Made by a program: the position numbers and the translations under genes
The notes under the pieces: generated by a model
Seen by the model: only the letters and a program-made list of their open reading frames with translations
The model's database searches: none
Told to the model about the DNA's origin: nothing
Source: CALMEC01 sp964434425
GTDB lineage: Bacteria; Actinomycetota; Thermoleophilia; Miltoncostaeales; Miltoncostaeaceae
Reading direction: 5' to 3'
DNA: 41,074 nt
Assembly: GCA_964434425.1 (NCBI GenBank)
Contig: CAYSVH010000017.1
Coordinates: 1 to 41,074, forward strand
Part shown: positions 1-8,063 of the stretch, piece after piece
How the letters are laid out: the number at the start of each line of letters is the position of its first letter
How positions within the stretch are numbered: position 1 is the first letter of the stretch

Positions 1-36
1 GCGTTCGTCCTGAGCCAGGATCAAACTCTCCGTGAA
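1..36 (-). rRNA. rrs: 16S ribosomal RNA, 5' end only
   Basis: The complement of bases 10-29 is AGAGTTTGATCCTGGCTCAG, the universally conserved start of bacterial 16S rRNA (E. coli position 8 onward), followed by GACGAACGC, common in actinobacteria. Counting back seven bases puts the mature 5' end near base 36. Only this end is in the window; the gene runs off the left edge. The exact 5' end is inferred by analogy with E. coli. Confidence 0.97.
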
Positions 37-332
37 GAGAACTTGCTGGCCACCGCCGCGGACCGAGGTCCCGACGGCAGACTTAAGTTGACGTTGCCCT
101 CACTCCGAAGAGCAAGAGCGATGCCTCCGATCCCGAGGGATCCGAGGCGAACCCGGACGAATCCGATTTGGCTCACGCCAAGTCGAACCGCCCTGACGGG
201 GTTCGTGAAAATTAGACCTGATCATCAGTTGGCTGTCACCGAAGCGACAACCCGTAGATGCATGCTGTTTAGTTTTCAAGGTTCGCGCGACCGGAGTCGC
301 ACAGCGTTGCGGACGGACTTGCCATCCACGAA
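37..332 (-). other. 16S rRNA leader (precursor 5' region)
   Basis: This is the stretch between the promoter and the 16S start, so the transcript should carry about 295 nt of leader. It contains CTTGAAAACTAAACAG (complement of 265-280), which resembles the CTTTGAAAACT-type leader motif common just ahead of bacterial 16S genes and linked to antitermination or processing. No tRNA or convincing protein gene is seen. The ORFs that cross it have no recognisable protein features. Confidence 0.7.
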
Positions 333-338
333 TTGAAG

Positions 339-367
339 ATCATACCGCATCTCCACGCGTCGGTCAA
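339..367 (-). promoter_or_regulatory. sigma70-type rRNA promoter
   Basis: On the minus strand TTGACC (362-367), a 17-base spacer and TATGAT (339-344) form a near-consensus housekeeping promoter firing toward 16S. It is the strongest promoter match I saw in the window, and transcription should start near base 332. The 238 bases from 368 to the end of tyrS hold only a small GAAGGAG/CTCCTTC hairpin; I could not define a second rRNA promoter or a T-rich terminator there. Confidence 0.85.
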
Positions 368-605
368 CATCGCCGACGCACCCACTGAGCCGCCTCCGTT
401 GCCGGAGCGCGGTTGAAGGAGGCTAGCAGATCTCCTTCGCACGTGGACCACCCAAGCGGGGCGATCCGGTGAATCCCACGTCTGCGAGGCGGTGAGGCCC
501 CTCAGGCGCTGGGGCAAGCTAGCAGAGCCTGCGGCGAAATGTGCCCATCCGGGGACGGGGGGCGCCGGCGGCCTGCAGTTTGCGGGTTTTTCGCGCCGTA
601 ACCGG

Positions 606-1757
606 TCAGGAGCGCACGATCCGCGCGTAGCGGCGCTTGCCGGCACGCAGGGTCCGGCCGTCGAGGTCGGCCGCGGGAACGTCGAGTTCGGCCAGGCGAT
701 CGCCGTCGATGCTGACCCCGCCCTGCGCGATGAGACGCCGGGCCTCCCCCCGGCTCGCGATGCCGAGTCCGTCGACCAGAAGCGCCGGTATGTGCACGAT
801 GTCGCCGTCGACGGCGACTTCCGGGATGTCGTCGGGTGCCTGCCGGTCGCGCGTGACGCGGTTGAAGTGCGCCTCCGCCGCGTCGGCGGACTCCGAAGTG
901 TGGAAGCGCTCGATGACCAGGCGCGCCAACCGGCGCTTGCGCTCGACGGCCGTCCCCTCCGCGCCGCGAGCCTCCGGGAAGAGCAGCTCGTAGAAGGTCT
1001 CCATCGCATCGTCGGGGACGCTCATGACCTTCCCGAACTGCTCCTCCGGAGGCTCGCTGACGCCGATGTAGTTGCCCGTCGACTTGCTCATCCGCTTGAC
1101 GCCGTCCGTCCCCGGAAGGATCGGCATGGTGAGGACGATCTGGGGCTCCTGATCGAAGGCCTGCTGAAGCTCACGCCCCAGCATCAGGTTGAAGAGCTGG
1201 TCCGTGCCTCCGAGTTCGACGTCCGCCCGTATCTGCACCGAGTCATACGCCTGCATGAGCGGGTAGAGCAGCTCCAGGACGGAGATCGGACGGTTCTCCC
1301 CGATGCGGGCGGCGAAGTCCTCCCGCCGCAGCAACTGGTTGACCGTGGTGGTCGCCGCGAGGCGGAAGACCCCGTCGAGACCCATCTCCCCGAACCACTC
1401 GCCGTTCGAGTGGATCTCGACCCGGTCGGGATCGAGGATCCGGAACGCCTGCTCCCGATAGGTCGCCGCGTTGTGCGCGATCTCGTCCACGGTCAGCATC
1501 GGACGTGTGGACGTCCGCCCGGACGGGTCGCCCACCCGCGCGGTCCAGTCGCCGATGATGAGCACCGCGGTGTGGCCCGCGTCCTGGAACTCACGGAGCT
1601 TCTGGAGCACGACGGTGTGACCCAGGTGGATGTCCGGCGCCGTCGGATCGACGCCGAGCTTGACGCGGAGCGGACGGCCGGCGGCCAACCGCTTCGCGAG
1701 TCCGTCGGGGGGAACCACATCGACCGCACGGGCGGCGAGCGCCTCGGCGCTACTCAT
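606..1757 (-). CDS. tyrS: Tyrosine--tRNA ligase
   Basis: Charges tRNA-Tyr with tyrosine in the cytoplasm. The 383-residue protein has both class I synthetase signatures: HLGH at 44-47 and KRMSKS at 221-226. The tyrosine-pocket region around YDSVQIRADVELGGTDQ (171-187) is also present. Residues from about 320 to the end form an S4 RNA-binding domain (IASRGEARRLIAQGGVSIDG). The KRMSKS form and the length fit the TyrZ-like branch rather than the E. coli-like branch. The ATG start has a strong GGAGG Shine-Dalgarno that lies inside the last codons of the upstream glycosylase gene. The two genes overlap by 8 bases, so translation is probably coupled. It is the last gene before the rRNA promoter. 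Confidence 0.97.
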   Translation of the reverse strand: MSSAEALAARAVDVVPPDGLAKRLAAGRPLRVKLGVDPTAPDIHLGHTVVLQKLREFQDAGHTAVLIIGDWTARVGDPSGRTSTRPMLTVDEIAHNAATYREQAFRILDPDRVEIHSNGEWFGEMGLDGVFRLAATTTVNQLLRREDFAARIGENRPISVLELLYPLMQAYDSVQIRADVELGGTDQLFNLMLGRELQQAFDQEPQIVLTMPILPGTDGVKRMSKSTGNYIGVSEPPEEQFGKVMSVPDDAMETFYELLFPEARGAEGTAVERKRRLARLVIERFHTSESADAAEAHFNRVTRDRQAPDDIPEVAVDGDIVHIPALLVDGLGIASRGEARRLIAQGGVSIDGDRLAELDVPAADLDGRTLRAGKRRYARIVRS

Positions 1758-2334
1758 TCAGAACCTCCATCGGGAACGGACGCGAAAGATACGGGGAGTC
1801 CGCGACGCCAAGCCTCCACGGTACGTCGACGGCCACGGAGATGCCGATCCGCGGGCCGCTCACGATCCGCCGGGGCGGCTCGCCGGTCGTGATCCGCACG
1901 GGGCCGTCCACGAGCGAACCGCCGTTCATGGTTCCGTCGATGCCGAGTGCCTGACAGAGCTTGCCGGGCCCGGAACAGAGCTCACGCGTCCCGCTGCGTC
2001 CCCGGCGCCCCTCCATCAGCGTGAGGCCCTGGACGGGTTCGAGAGCGCGGATGAGCACCGCGGCACCGCGTCCCGGTTCTTCGCACACGACGTTGGCGCA
2101 CCAGTGGATCCCGTAGCTGCGGTACACGTAGAGGTGCCCCGGGTCACCGAACATCACGCGTGCGCGCGGGGTCGGGCCGCGGTGGCTGTGGGACGCGGGG
2201 TCGTCCTGGTCGTAGATCTCGACCTCGACGATGCGGCCGACGGCGTCGCCGCTGTGCATCTCGCATCCCAGGAGGTCCCTCGCGACGTCCGCCGACGGTC
2301 GGGCGTAGAACGCACGGTCGAGCGGTTCGTGCAC
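1750..2334 (-). CDS. DNA-3-methyladenine glycosylase (AAG/MPG family)
   Basis: Base-excision repair enzyme that removes alkylated purines. Family marks are DVARDLLGCEM near the N-terminus, IVEVEIYDQDDPASHSHRGPTPR with the active-site Glu, and MFGDPGHLYVYRSYGIHWCANVV, typical of the alkyladenine glycosylase fold. The open frame extends upstream to 2478, but those codons lie in the 163-bp repeat and resemble no protein. I therefore start at GTG 2332-2334 (VHEPLDRAFYARP), giving 194 residues, normal for the family. A GGAG 11 bases upstream is contributed by the repeat end. It overlaps tyrS by 8 bases. Confidence 0.93.
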   Translation of the reverse strand: MHEPLDRAFYARPSADVARDLLGCEMHSGDAVGRIVEVEIYDQDDPASHSHRGPTPRARVMFGDPGHLYVYRSYGIHWCANVVCEEPGRGAAVLIRALEPVQGLTLMEGRRGRSGTRELCSGPGKLCQALGIDGTMNGGSLVDGPVRITTGEPPRRIVSGPRIGISVAVDVPWRLGVADSPYLSRPFPMEVLNE

Positions 2335-2336
2335 TA

Positions 2337-2499
2337 GTTGGTTGACTCCACGACCTCGCGGCGTGGTGCACGCCCCCGGCGGCACGGATGCGCCACCGAA
2401 CACCTCGGAAAGGACACCACCCTGACCATCGGCATCCAGCGACGCCCCGCATCCACCGATGACACACCCCACATCCACGACCCCGCCGAGTCAACCATC
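2337..2499 (-). repeat. 163-bp inverted-repeat element, copy 1
   Basis: One of four elements of identical length. Read on the minus strand it opens with GATGGTTGACTC and closes with GAGTCAACCAAC, an 11-12 bp terminal inverted repeat. The core GGGGTCGTGGATGTGGGG and the segment GGTCAGGGTGGTGTCC match the other copies. TA borders it on the 2335-2336 side. A second stray end, GATGGTTGACTCC, lies at 2502-2514, separated by TC, as if a neighbouring copy was lost. It sits between the RemA-like gene and the glycosylase gene, in the opposite orientation to the other three copies relative to transcription. Confidence 0.9.
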
Positions 2500-2515
2500 T
2501 CGATGGTTGACTCCA

Positions 2516-2791
2516 TCAGAAGAGCGAGGGTGGCGGATCGACCTCGGGGTGCGGATCGGGCGGATCGTCGTCCGGCGCGGGCGACGCGGAACGCGCAACG
2601 GCCCCGCCGAGGTCACCGAGGAGCGCTCCCTCGCTGCGCGCCGCGATGAGGGGCCGATCGAGGCCCTCCACCCAGACGAGCGTCCGCTTGCCCGGTCCAC
2701 GTTCCTCGCCCGTGATCGGTTCGATCGCGATCACGCGATCGAACCGCACGAAGCGGCCGAGGCCGAGGGCGAGGAAACCGGGCCCTACCAC
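2516..2791 (-). CDS. RemA/DUF370-like small protein
   Basis: A 91-residue protein whose first two thirds resemble the RemA (DUF370) family, small DNA-binding regulators known for biofilm-gene control in Bacillus. FLALGLGRFVRFDRVIAIEP aligns by eye with the family's hIGFGNxVxxDRIIAIVSP pattern. TLVWVEGLDRPLIAARSE matches the following RAVIITDSGHVILSAI-type strand, although the family's arginine-rich YGRRTR segment is reduced. The last 25 residues are an acidic, proline-rich tail unlike classic RemA. The GTG start at 2789-2791 overlaps the argH stop, implying coupling. Not known in the family: this argH pairing. DNA binding here is inference, and a divergent unrelated small protein remains possible. 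Confidence 0.6.
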   Translation of the reverse strand: MVGPGFLALGLGRFVRFDRVIAIEPITGEERGPGKRTLVWVEGLDRPLIAARSEGALLGDLGGAVARSASPAPDDDPPDPHPEVDPPPSLF

Positions 2792-4170
2792 CCGTCGACC
2801 ATCTCCCGTGCGGCCGTGAGCTGGTCCACCACCGCCGTGCGGCCGGTACCGCCCTCGGACAGTTTGGCCTCGACCGATCCCTCCGGGGTGAGGGCGGGGA
2901 GTTCGACGTCCGCCAGCCCGGCCGCGGCGATCTCGTCCGGGGTGGCGTCGTCCAGTCCGACTCCGCGGTCGACCACGGCGCGCACCAGCGACCCGACGGC
3001 CTCGTGCGCGCGCCGGAACGGCCATCCCAGGCGCACCAGGTGGTCGGCCAGATCCGTCGCCGCCATCGCGCCGCCCTCGCAGGCCGCGAGCATGCGGGCC
3101 GACACGAACTCAGCGCCCTCAATCATCCCCGTCATGGCCGGAAGGAGGAGCTCCACGGTGTCCGCGGCATCGAACAGGAACCCCTTGTCCTCCTGGAGGT
3201 CCTTGTTGTAGGCCAGGGGGAGCCCGGCGAGGATCGAGAGGATTCCCGAGAGATCGCCCACCAGCCGGTGCGGCTTGGCGCGCGCGAGTTCGGCCGCATC
3301 GGGGTTCTTCTTCTGGGGGAGCATCGACGAACCCGAGGTGAAGGCGTCCGGCAGGCGCACGAAGCCGACCTCCTCCGACGACCACCAGACGAGCTCGGCC
3401 CCCAGCCGCGAGAGGTGCACACCGAGCTGTGACGCGAAGTAGATGTAGTCGCCGAACGCGTCGCGGCTCCCCACCGAGTCGAGGCTGTTGGCGGACGGCG
3501 CCCGGAACCCCAGCTCGGTCGCCGTAAGGCGCCGGTCGATCGGGAATCCGACCCCGGACAGCGCACCGGAACCCAGCGGGCACGCGTCCGTGGCCGACTC
3601 GAGTGCGAACCGAAGGCGGCGTTCATCGCGGCCGAGCATCCAGACGTACGCGAGCAGGTGGTGCGCCAACCGAACCGGCTGTGCGCGCTGCAGATGGGTG
3701 TATCCCGGAAGGATGGTGTGGACGTGACGCTCCGCCTGCACGAGGAGGGCGCGCGTCAGGGCGACGAGGTCATCACGTTGCGACTCGAGCCGCCCGCGGA
3801 TCCACAGAAGGGTGTCCGTGGCGACCTGGTCGTTGCGGCTCCGGCCGGTGTGGAGGCGACGGCCGGCGTCGCCCACGAGCTCGGTGAGCCGGCGCTCGAC
3901 GGCCGTGTGGATGTCCTCGTCGCCGGGTGCGAACACGAACGTCTCGGACCGGAACTCCTCCTCCACCGCGTCCAGCCCGCGGAGGATGTCCGTCACGTCG
4001 CCCGCCTCGAGGATCCCGCACTCGCCCAGCATCCGGGCATGGGCACGCGAGCCGCGGATGTCCTCCCTCCACATCCGGACGTCGACCGAGAGTGATTCGT
4101 TCAGGCGGTCGAAGGCCTCGGCCGGAGTGCCCTGGAAGCGGCCGCCCCACATGCGCGACGACTCGCTCAT
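2785..4170 (-). CDS. argH: Argininosuccinate lyase
   Basis: Splits argininosuccinate to arginine and fumarate, the last step of arginine synthesis. The 461 residues equal the family's usual length. MWGGRF at 7-12, HTGRSRNDQVATD at 107-119 and the fumarase/aspartase-superfamily signature GSSMLPQKKNPD at 280-291 with its catalytic serine loop are all intact. The frame is open to 4350, but the N-terminal MSESSRMWGGRF is standard, so I start at ATG 4168-4170. That ATG overlaps the stop of the aminotransferase as ATGA. No other arg biosynthesis gene lies nearby, so the operon is mixed. Confidence 0.97.
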   Translation of the reverse strand: MSESSRMWGGRFQGTPAEAFDRLNESLSVDVRMWREDIRGSRAHARMLGECGILEAGDVTDILRGLDAVEEEFRSETFVFAPGDEDIHTAVERRLTELVGDAGRRLHTGRSRNDQVATDTLLWIRGRLESQRDDLVALTRALLVQAERHVHTILPGYTHLQRAQPVRLAHHLLAYVWMLGRDERRLRFALESATDACPLGSGALSGVGFPIDRRLTATELGFRAPSANSLDSVGSRDAFGDYIYFASQLGVHLSRLGAELVWWSSEEVGFVRLPDAFTSGSSMLPQKKNPDAAELARAKPHRLVGDLSGILSILAGLPLAYNKDLQEDKGFLFDAADTVELLLPAMTGMIEGAEFVSARMLAACEGGAMAATDLADHLVRLGWPFRRAHEAVGSLVRAVVDRGVGLDDATPDEIAAAGLADVELPALTPEGSVEAKLSEGGTGRTAVVDQLTAAREMVDGW

Positions 4171-5288
4171 GCGCCCCGTACCTCCCGGGTCGCCGCGGCG
4201 AGCGCCCCGGTGACCGTGCTCACCTGGTCGTCGGTCATCTCCGGGAAGAACGGAAGCGCGATGGTGGACGCGCTTATCGCCTCGGTGACGGGAAGGAGCC
4301 CCGGTCGATAGCCGTGCACGTCCTGGTAGAACGGCTGCAGGTGCACGCACGGGAGGTACGGCTTGGCCGGGATCCCCTGCCGCTCAAGGGCGCCGATCAC
4401 CGCGTTGCGATCGATGTCGGCGTCCAGACGCGGCGCGTAGACGAACCACGAGCGTTCCTGAGGCCCCTCGTACATGGGCGTCACACCGGGAATCTCCCTC
4501 ACGGCCTCCTGGTAGCGCGCCGCCACGCGGGCCCGGCCGGCCAGCATGTCGTCCAGTCGCTCCAGCTGTCCGATGCCGATGGCCGCGTGCACGTCGGACA
4601 TGCGGTAGTTGAATCCGAGCTGGGAATGGACGAGCCATGCGCCGGAGTCGGATCGCCCCTGGTTGACGAGGGAGAGCGCCTTCCGGGCCACCTCGTCGTC
4701 GTCCGTCAGGATGACCCCGCCCTCGGCCGTCGTCATCTGCTTGTTGGCGTAGAAGGCGAGAATCGCCGGATGGCCCCAGGCACCGTACGGCTTCCCGTCA
4801 TACCCGCCGCCGATCGCCTGGCAGGCGTCCTCGACGATGATGAGGTCGTGCCGTCGCGCGATGTCGATCAGCGCCGGCAGCTCGGCCGGGTATCCGAAGA
4901 TGTCGACGATCTCGATCGCCCGGGTGCGCGGTGTGATCGCCGCCTCCACCGCCGCCGGATCGAGGTTGAACGTCTGCGGATCGACCTCGACGAAGACCGG
5001 CGTGGCACCGGTGAAGAGGATGGCGTTGGCCGACGCCACGAACGTGAACGACGGAAGGATGACCTCGTCGCCCGGACCGATGCCGGCCTGGTGCAGCGCG
5101 ACGTGCAGTCCCGCCGTGCCCGACGAACAGGCGATGGCGTGCTTCACGCCCACCCGCTCGGCCCACATCCGCTCGAATCGCCGCAGCACAGGGCCGAGCG
5201 ACAGCTGCCCCGAGCGCAGGACCTCGGTGACGAGCTCGATCTCCCGGTCGCCGATGACCGGTTTCGCAAGGGGGATCGCTTCGGGCAT
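4167..5288 (-). CDS. DegT/DnrJ/EryC1-family PLP aminotransferase
   Basis: A 373-residue aminotransferase of the sugar-nucleotide (DegT/StrS) group. The N-terminus IPLAKPVIGDRE, HAIACSSGTAGLHVAL, VEDACQA (153-159, with the PLP-contacting Asp) and FYANKQMTTAEGG, whose Lys183 should bind PLP, are all classic. These enzymes usually aminate keto-sugars bound to nucleotides for polysaccharides or glycans, but no sugar-nucleotide gene is adjacent, so the substrate is unknown. Its start lies 2 bases from repeat copy 2. A GAGG Shine-Dalgarno (complement about 5296-5300) falls within that repeat. It overlaps argH by 4 bases. Confidence 0.9.
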   Translation of the reverse strand: MPEAIPLAKPVIGDREIELVTEVLRSGQLSLGPVLRRFERMWAERVGVKHAIACSSGTAGLHVALHQAGIGPGDEVILPSFTFVASANAILFTGATPVFVEVDPQTFNLDPAAVEAAITPRTRAIEIVDIFGYPAELPALIDIARRHDLIIVEDACQAIGGGYDGKPYGAWGHPAILAFYANKQMTTAEGGVILTDDDEVARKALSLVNQGRSDSGAWLVHSQLGFNYRMSDVHAAIGIGQLERLDDMLAGRARVAARYQEAVREIPGVTPMYEGPQERSWFVYAPRLDADIDRNAVIGALERQGIPAKPYLPCVHLQPFYQDVHGYRPGLLPVTEAISASTIALPFFPEMTDDQVSTVTGALAAATREVRGA

Positions 5289-5290
5289 CA

Positions 5291-5453
5291 GATGTTTGAT
5301 TCCTCGGGGTCGTGGATGTGGGGTGCGTCACCGGTGGATGCGCGGTGCCGTCGCACGCCGAAGGGCATGCTGGTCGCCTGTTCGAGTCGCCCGGTGGCGC
5401 ATCCGCGCCACCGGGGACACGCACCACGCCGCGAGAACGAGGGATCAGCCATC
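5291..5453 (+). repeat. 163-bp inverted-repeat element, copy 2
   Basis: The most diverged copy. It opens GATGTTTGATTCC and closes GGATCAGCCATC. Its interior arms pair better than in other copies: GGTGCGT with ACGCACC, and GGATGCGC with GCGCATCC. It fills the gap between cimA and the aminotransferase. TA follows at 5454-5455, and then GATGGTTGAGG, another element-like end that lies inside cimA. Its last base and the flanking TA together form the cimA stop codon TAG. Mapped borders are 163 bp apart, as in all copies. Confidence 0.88.
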
Positions 5454-7033
5454 TAGATGGTTGAGGGGTGTTCGGCCCGCATGAGCGCGATGCCGTGTTC
5501 GATGCTGTCGACGAGCGCCTCCCAGGCGGCCTCGATGACGTTCTCACTCACACCGATGCTCCCCCACGTGCGTTCACCGTCCGTCGAATCGATGAGAACG
5601 CGGGTGACCGCCGCCGTGCCCTTGTGTTCGTCGAGGATCCGCACCTTGAAGTTGACCAGCTCGATTCGGTCGAGCCCTTCCACACGTCCGTCCAGCGCGA
5701 GTCGGAGGGCCGTGTCGAGCGCGTTCACCGGTCCGTTGCCCTCGGCGACGGCGACGTGCCGCTGGCCGCCGTGGTGGAGCTTGACCGTCGCCTCGGTGGC
5801 GACCCGGCCGTCGGCGCGCTTCTCGGTGATGACGCGGAAGCTCTCCAGCTGGAAGAGCGGCTCATACACCCCGAGCTCCCGTCGCACCAGCAGCTCGAAG
5901 GACGCGTCGGCGACCTCGAAGTGATAGCCGCGGTGCTCGAGTTCCTTCAGCTTCTCGAGGATGGCCGCCAGCTGCTCGGCGTCCGGTGCGACGCCGTACT
6001 GCTCGGCCTTCGCCACGATCGTCCCGCGGCCGGAGAGCTCGCTGACCGGGACGTGCCGGCCGTTGCCGACCAGGTCCGGTTCGATGTGCTCGTACGTGCC
6101 GGGGTCGTGGAGGATCGCGGACGCGTGCATGCCGCCCTTGTGGGCGAACGCGTTGTAGCCGACGAACGGGGCCCACTGGTCGGGAGGGAGGTTCGCCGTC
6201 TCGGCGACGAAGTGGCTGAGACGGGTGATGTCGGGCAGCTTGCCCTCGCCGCAGACCTCGTAGTCCATCTTCAGCGCGAGCGACGGGATGATCGACACCA
6301 GGTTGGCGTTGCCACAGCGCTCGCCGTAGCCGTTCATGGTGCCCTGTACCTGTCGCGCACCGGCCTCGACCGCGGCGAGGGAGTTCGCGACCCCGCATTC
6401 CGCGTCGTTGTGGCAGTGGATGCCGACGGCCACTCCCGGAAGAGCGGCGACCACCTCGGAGACGACCGTCCGGAGGCGCTCCGGAAGCGTGCCGCCGTTG
6501 GTGTCGCACGGAACCACCCAGGACGCACCGCCTGCCGCGGCCGCCTGCAGGCACCGGATCGCGTAGTCGGGGTGGGCCGCATACGCGTCGAAGAAGTGCT
6601 CCGCGTCGTAGACGACCTCCTTGCCCTGGGCCGTGAGGAACGCCACGGAGTCCTCGATGATGCGCAGGTTCTCGTCCCGGGTGACGCGGAGGATCTTCTC
6701 CAGATGGAGGTCCCAGGTCTTCCCCACCACCGTGACCACCGGCGCGAAGCAGTCCGCGAGGTCGCGGAGGCCGGCGTCGGTGCCCGGCGTGGTGTCGCGT
6801 CGGCGCGTCATGCCGAACGCGGCGACCTTCGTGGAGCCCATGTCCTCGCGCTCGAGAGCGGCGAAGAGCTCACGCTCCTTGGGGTTGGAGGACGGGAATC
6901 CGGCCTCCAGGTAGTCCACGCCGAAGCGTGCGAGCTCGACGGCGATGGCCATCTGCTCGCCGACGGTGAGACTCATTCCCTCGCGCTGCTGACCATCCCG
7001 CAGCGTGGTGTCGTAGATCGCGACGCGGGTCAT
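5453..7033 (-). CDS. cimA: (R)-citramalate synthase
   Basis: Condenses pyruvate with acetyl-CoA to citramalate, entering isoleucine synthesis without threonine. It is a 526-residue DRE-TIM metallolyase: YDTTLRDGQQREG (7-19) gives the catalytic Arg and metal Asp, and HCHND (206-210) the metal histidines. The stretches QGTMNGYGERCGNANL and GYNAFAHKGGMHASA follow, then a C-terminal LeuA-dimer-like regulatory domain from about 400. Length and the FPSSNPKE loop favour the CimA branch over 2-isopropylmalate synthase (LeuA), though homology alone cannot fix the substrate. It overlaps ilvE by ATGA. Its last codons ACC ATC TAG lie at the edge of repeat copy 2. Confidence 0.92.
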   Translation of the reverse strand: MTRVAIYDTTLRDGQQREGMSLTVGEQMAIAVELARFGVDYLEAGFPSSNPKERELFAALEREDMGSTKVAAFGMTRRRDTTPGTDAGLRDLADCFAPVVTVVGKTWDLHLEKILRVTRDENLRIIEDSVAFLTAQGKEVVYDAEHFFDAYAAHPDYAIRCLQAAAAGGASWVVPCDTNGGTLPERLRTVVSEVVAALPGVAVGIHCHNDAECGVANSLAAVEAGARQVQGTMNGYGERCGNANLVSIIPSLALKMDYEVCGEGKLPDITRLSHFVAETANLPPDQWAPFVGYNAFAHKGGMHASAILHDPGTYEHIEPDLVGNGRHVPVSELSGRGTIVAKAEQYGVAPDAEQLAAILEKLKELEHRGYHFEVADASFELLVRRELGVYEPLFQLESFRVITEKRADGRVATEATVKLHHGGQRHVAVAEGNGPVNALDTALRLALDGRVEGLDRIELVNFKVRILDEHKGTAAVTRVLIDSTDGERTWGSIGVSENVIEAAWEALVDSIEHGIALMRAEHPSTI

Positions 7034-7953
7034 GCGCGTGTCCCTCCGATCGGTGTGAGCCAGTCCCGGAACGCCGGGTCCTCCCCACGGGTGACGGCGA
7101 AGAAGCGGTCCTGGAGGCGGCGGGTGATCGGTCCGGGCTCACCGAGCTCGTGATCGTCCACCGAGTTGATGGGACAGACCTCGGCGGCCGTCCCGGAGAC
7201 GAAGACCTCGTCCGCGAGGTAGAGCTCCGCCCGGCTGATCGCGCGTTCGACGACGGGGATGCGCTCGTCCGCGGCGAGCTCGATGATGGCGTTGCGGGTG
7301 ATCCCCTCGAGGATCGCGGCCTGGACCGGCGGCGTCGACACGACGCCGTCCTTCACCACGAAGATGTTCTCGCCCGAGCCGTCGCACACGTCGCCCTGTT
7401 CGTTCAGCAGGATCGCCTCCTCATAGCCGCCCTTCTCCGCCTCGATCTTGGCCAGTATCGAGTTGAGATACTGGCCGCCGGCCTTGGCCTGCCCGGGGAT
7501 CGTGTTGTTCCCGATCCGCCGCCAGGTCGAGATCTTGGCGCGGATGCCGTTGCGCAGGCCCTCCTCGCCGAGGTAGGCACCCCACTCCCAGGCGGCCACG
7601 GTGACGTCGACCGGGGCGTCCAGCGGGTACAGCCCCATGGTGCCGTAGCCGCGGAACGCGAGCGGCCGTATGTAACAGGACGCCAGTCCGTTGGCCGTGA
7701 CCACCTCGAACACGGCGTCGCGCAGTGCATCACGGTCGAAGGGCAGATCCATGTAGTACATCTGCGCCGACCGCTCGAGGCGTTCGAGGTGCTCGTCCAG
7801 GCGGAAGGCGGCGGGTCCGTCCGGGGTGGAATAGGCGCGGATCCCCTCGAACACCGATGTCCCGTAGTGGAGGGCGTGGCTGAGGACGTGGATCGTGGCG
7901 TCCGCCCATTTCACCAACTGGCCGTTGTGCCAGATCTTCTCGGATTCCTGCAC
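7030..7953 (-). CDS. ilvE: Branched-chain amino acid aminotransferase
   Basis: Transfers amino groups to the 2-oxoacids of leucine, isoleucine and valine. The 307-residue fold IV PLP enzyme has HALHYGTSVFEGIRAY at 26-41, PGQAKAGGQYLNS with the PLP lysine at 157, and the class signature region from EAILLNEQGDVCDGSGENIFVV. It heads a two-gene unit with cimA (4-base overlap); leuB lies about 2 kb upstream on the same strand. A separate promoter probably lies in the 110-base gap before it, but I saw no clear one. Confidence 0.95.
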   Translation of the reverse strand: MQESEKIWHNGQLVKWADATIHVLSHALHYGTSVFEGIRAYSTPDGPAAFRLDEHLERLERSAQMYYMDLPFDRDALRDAVFEVVTANGLASCYIRPLAFRGYGTMGLYPLDAPVDVTVAAWEWGAYLGEEGLRNGIRAKISTWRRIGNNTIPGQAKAGGQYLNSILAKIEAEKGGYEEAILLNEQGDVCDGSGENIFVVKDGVVSTPPVQAAILEGITRNAIIELAADERIPVVERAISRAELYLADEVFVSGTAAEVCPINSVDDHELGEPGPITRRLQDRFFAVTRGEDPAFRDWLTPIGGTRA

Positions 7954-8063
7954 CTGCGCGTGACCTTTCGTCGGACGTCAGGGCAGCATATCGCGCTCAG
8001 GTCGACGGCTTTCCCCTGCACAGACGCCCCCGTCCGGCCACCGCGACGCGACGACGCGGGACG

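Noticed and set aside
492..1892. Long plus-strand ORF opposite tyrS
   Set aside because: A shadow frame of a clearly conserved gene; high GC content leaves the antisense frame open. No domain is recognisable. The same applies to 5468-7153, 17382-18935, 32815-34971 and 37732-39537 on the plus strand.
4171..4350. N-terminal extension of argH
   Set aside because: Frame is open, but it lies inside the aminotransferase gene, and ArgH homologues start at the MWGGRF region.
5380..5390. TTCGAGTC in repeat copy 2 as a tRNA T-loop
   Set aside because: The other copies read TCCGAGTC or similar there, and no acceptor or anticodon stem is present.
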